Shown piece after piece: positions 37,894 to 39,629 of a stretch of DNA of 39,629 nucleotides; position 1 is the first letter of the stretch; each line of letters begins with the position of its first letter. A model generated the notes under the pieces. That model had not been told where the DNA came from, ran no database searches, and saw only the letters and a list, made by a program, of their open reading frames with translations. A program made the translations under genes and the position numbers. The stretch is from Guillardia theta CCMP2712 (Eukaryota > Cryptophyceae > Pyrenomonadales > Geminigeraceae): contig NW_005434426.1 in NCBI RefSeq assembly GCF_000315625.1, positions 9,814 through 49,442 on the forward strand. Direction: 5' to 3'.

Positions 37894-39504
37894 CTGCAGG
37901 GCTCATGTTTGCTGTGCAGGACACCACCACTGGCCTGATCAGGGAGACCTCTGGTGAGAGCCGGCCATGTCTACTGCCTCTTGCTTTACCTCGTTTCACT
38001 GTTCTGAACTTCTCCTCCTCCAGCTGGTGATCCTTTCAGCGGGCTGCACGATCAGCCGACGACAGATGGTGCCGACCACATGTCCTTGTTCACAGCATGC
38101 TGATCCTTGTCGTTGCCGCATCGAAGGAGCTGGCAACGGGCCCATCACGGCCATGAATGCAGAGATACATGCTCGAGAGCACGCGGAGCGACGGGAGCAT
38201 GAGCTTGAGAACGCTAACCTGCAGTCTCTCGCCGATCGACAAGCCCTCTCCTTCTCGAACCAAGGTCTGCCCTCGCTTCAAGAGCAGCATCATCGTGTTG
38301 AGCTGCTGCTACTAGATGTCACTTCCCATGTCGAGGGCCTGTCGGACAAGACAGCGGGGAGCACGAAGGCAATAGAGGGCGGACAGGTTGTGGATTGCTT
38401 CTTCCTTTCCCATCCAGTGACACTCTGGTCCAGTACTCGGAGCAGTACACCGAGGTCGTCACTCCTCAGTACCACGTGATCGTTGCTGCTCATCTTGTCG
38501 TCCGCAGCGTCTCTGACATGTTTGGACGGGGCAGGAGACTCAGGTTTACCATCATGACGGATACATCCCCCTTGAAGCGAACTCTGTCGCTGAACAAGCA
38601 ACAGCTCAGGTGTCGAGCATGGCAGAAGTGCAGAAGGCAGAGCTGACCAATCTCTCAGCAGACTATCCAAAGTCAGCACAAGCCGTCATCACAGGAGCAG
38701 CATGCTTCGGTGGGCTAACTCTGCTAGCATGCGAAGAGGTCGTTGACGATACCATGATGCAGGAGATGTCAGCAGCAGACATGTCCAGCATGAAATCTCA
38801 AAATGACGGTGACGGCGCTGACCTCTCGCTCTTGTCCACGATGCGTGTGAATGTTCTTCCAGTCCTGTACACATCGAGAGACCCACAGCTTGTTTCAGGT
38901 GTGCTGCTCTTATCCGCTCCTGTTCATCCTCTCCTTTCTGACATGTCGTTGCGTGCCTTGCAGTCGATGGAACTTTGCAGTATCAGCAGTCGGTCCACCT
39001 CGCCCACGTTCAGCATCATTCTCTCAGCTCGCAAGCAGATCAATCTCAGCAGGCGCAAACAGCGCAGCAGCAACAGCAGCAACAACAGCAACAACAGCAA
39101 CAACAGCAGCAGCAGAACCAACAGCAACAAGTAGCTTCTCCTCCCTTCTCTGATGCCCTTACCCCTCCTCTCGCCTTTCGTCTCTGCCCAACCACGCCCT
39201 TGTCCTCCTTCCTCCTCCTGTTCATCCTTCCTACAGGTCCTTCAATCGGCGCCAACAATCTACGTCACCTCCCAGCACTTGCAGGTGCAGCATGACGTGG
39301 CCCCCTGTATCCTTCTCACCTCTTCCCCTCAGCAAACTCTGCCCTCCTCGTCGCAAGGGGTGAGCCATCCTAGTCTCACGAGCTTTCTGCGATGTGACGG
39401 TCCTTTCCTACTGCCTCAATCGGTAGCTCGGCGTTGCCTCTCAGGTAAAATCCTTTGCTAACTTGTGAGGACTGCATGCAGGAAAACGCTGACCTTCTTT
39501 TCTA

Positions 39505-39562
<58 letters not shown>

Positions 39563-39629
39563 TTTGTTTTCTTCGCCTTTCAGATCCAGCAGCCTCTCTG
39601 TGTACATACTCAAGCTCATCCTGTTGGAT
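37894..39629 (+). CDS. Q-rich coiled-coil protein, partial at right edge
   Basis: Supported exon pieces: about 37894-37953 (LMFAVQDTTTGLIRETS), 38024-38068 (GDPFSGLHDQPTTD), 38127-38264 (ITAMNAEIHAREHAERREHE, a charged coiled coil), several blocks from 38280 to 38898 (HDGYIPLEANSVAEQATAQV in one frame; VLPVLYTSRDPQLVS before a TCAG|GTGTGC donor), about 38964-39132 (VDGTLQYQQSVHLAHVQHHS then a glutamine run), 39239-39287 (VLQSAPTIYVTSQHLQ), 39333-39359 (QTLPSSSQG) and about 39584 to the edge (IQQPLCVHTQAHPVG). Phases agree for most neighbours, but start, end and the middle block are unresolved. Q-rich, low-complexity proteins with a coiled coil are often transcriptional co-regulators; that role is inference only. 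Confidence 0.5.
39050..39132. repeat. CAG/CAA polyglutamine-coding tract
   Basis: Mixed CAG and CAA codons encode about 20 glutamines with one asparagine, just before a CAA|GTAGCT donor. Mixed codons make it less slippage-prone than pure CAG. It is read in frame with the Q-rich exon. Confidence 0.8.
39506..39562. repeat. (CGTCCT)n hexamer tract
   Basis: About nine tandem CGTCCT units in a presumed intron of the Q-rich gene, upstream of the acceptor-like CTTTCAG near 39583. Confidence 0.85.

Overview
This window is nuclear DNA of a eukaryotic protist. Every convincing gene is split by spliceosomal introns. The introns have a floor of about 41-60 nt and are often stretched by (CCT)n, (CT)n, (GAT)n, (CTG)n or (GGGA)n tracts. 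There are no prokaryotic operon features, rRNA or tRNA genes. The gene set (RWP-RK factor, copine, TRPM-like channel, helical-repeat organelle protein, mitochondrial carrier) together with leaders carrying an LRGG motif fits a photosynthetic protist. A cryptophyte such as Guillardia theta is my best guess; this is inference, not a database match. Two runs of N (12249-12348 and 27326-27731) mark scaffold gaps.

Layout from left to right: a minus-strand signal-peptide/LRGG/TPR gene running off the left edge (28-977); a simple-repeat zone (1100-2120); a small plus-strand LRGG gene with micro-exons (2435-3197); one short and one doubtful minus-strand gene (3333-4757); a plus-strand fragment followed by an 18-bp minisatellite and a foldback repeat (4960-6017); an RWP-RK gene (6821-7525); a 28-exon copine gene (8259-13890); convergent to it, a 10-exon minus-strand secreted glycoprotein of about 1,403 aa (14140-18853); 2 kb of dispersed GC-rich repeats; a TRPM-family channel (20895-28732) whose pore exons lie in the second gap; a FAST/RAP-like helical-repeat protein (29059-31466); convergent to it, a 16-exon mitochondrial carrier (31652-34842); a 149-aa secretory-type protein on the same strand only 19 bp upstream of the carrier (34862-35447); another repeat-rich gap; and a Q-rich gene running off the right edge (about 37894-39629).

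I rebuilt the gene models by hand from donor/acceptor sites, reading-frame phase and family similarity. The copine (582 aa), carrier (375 aa), secreted glycoprotein and 149-aa models close with consistent phase throughout. Three GC-AG introns are required by phase. One single-base frame break (30535-30539) looks like an assembly error in a C run.

There is no functional cluster here: the genes serve calcium/membrane signalling (copine, TRPM-like), organelle function (carrier, helical-repeat protein), transcription (RWP-RK, perhaps the Q-rich protein) and secretion. The items most worth a second look are the TRPM-like channel with a C-terminal SHOCT-like motif, the 25-copy minisatellite whose only variable base is silent in both open plus-strand frames, the duplicated modules of the secreted glycoprotein, and the two LRGG-leader proteins.
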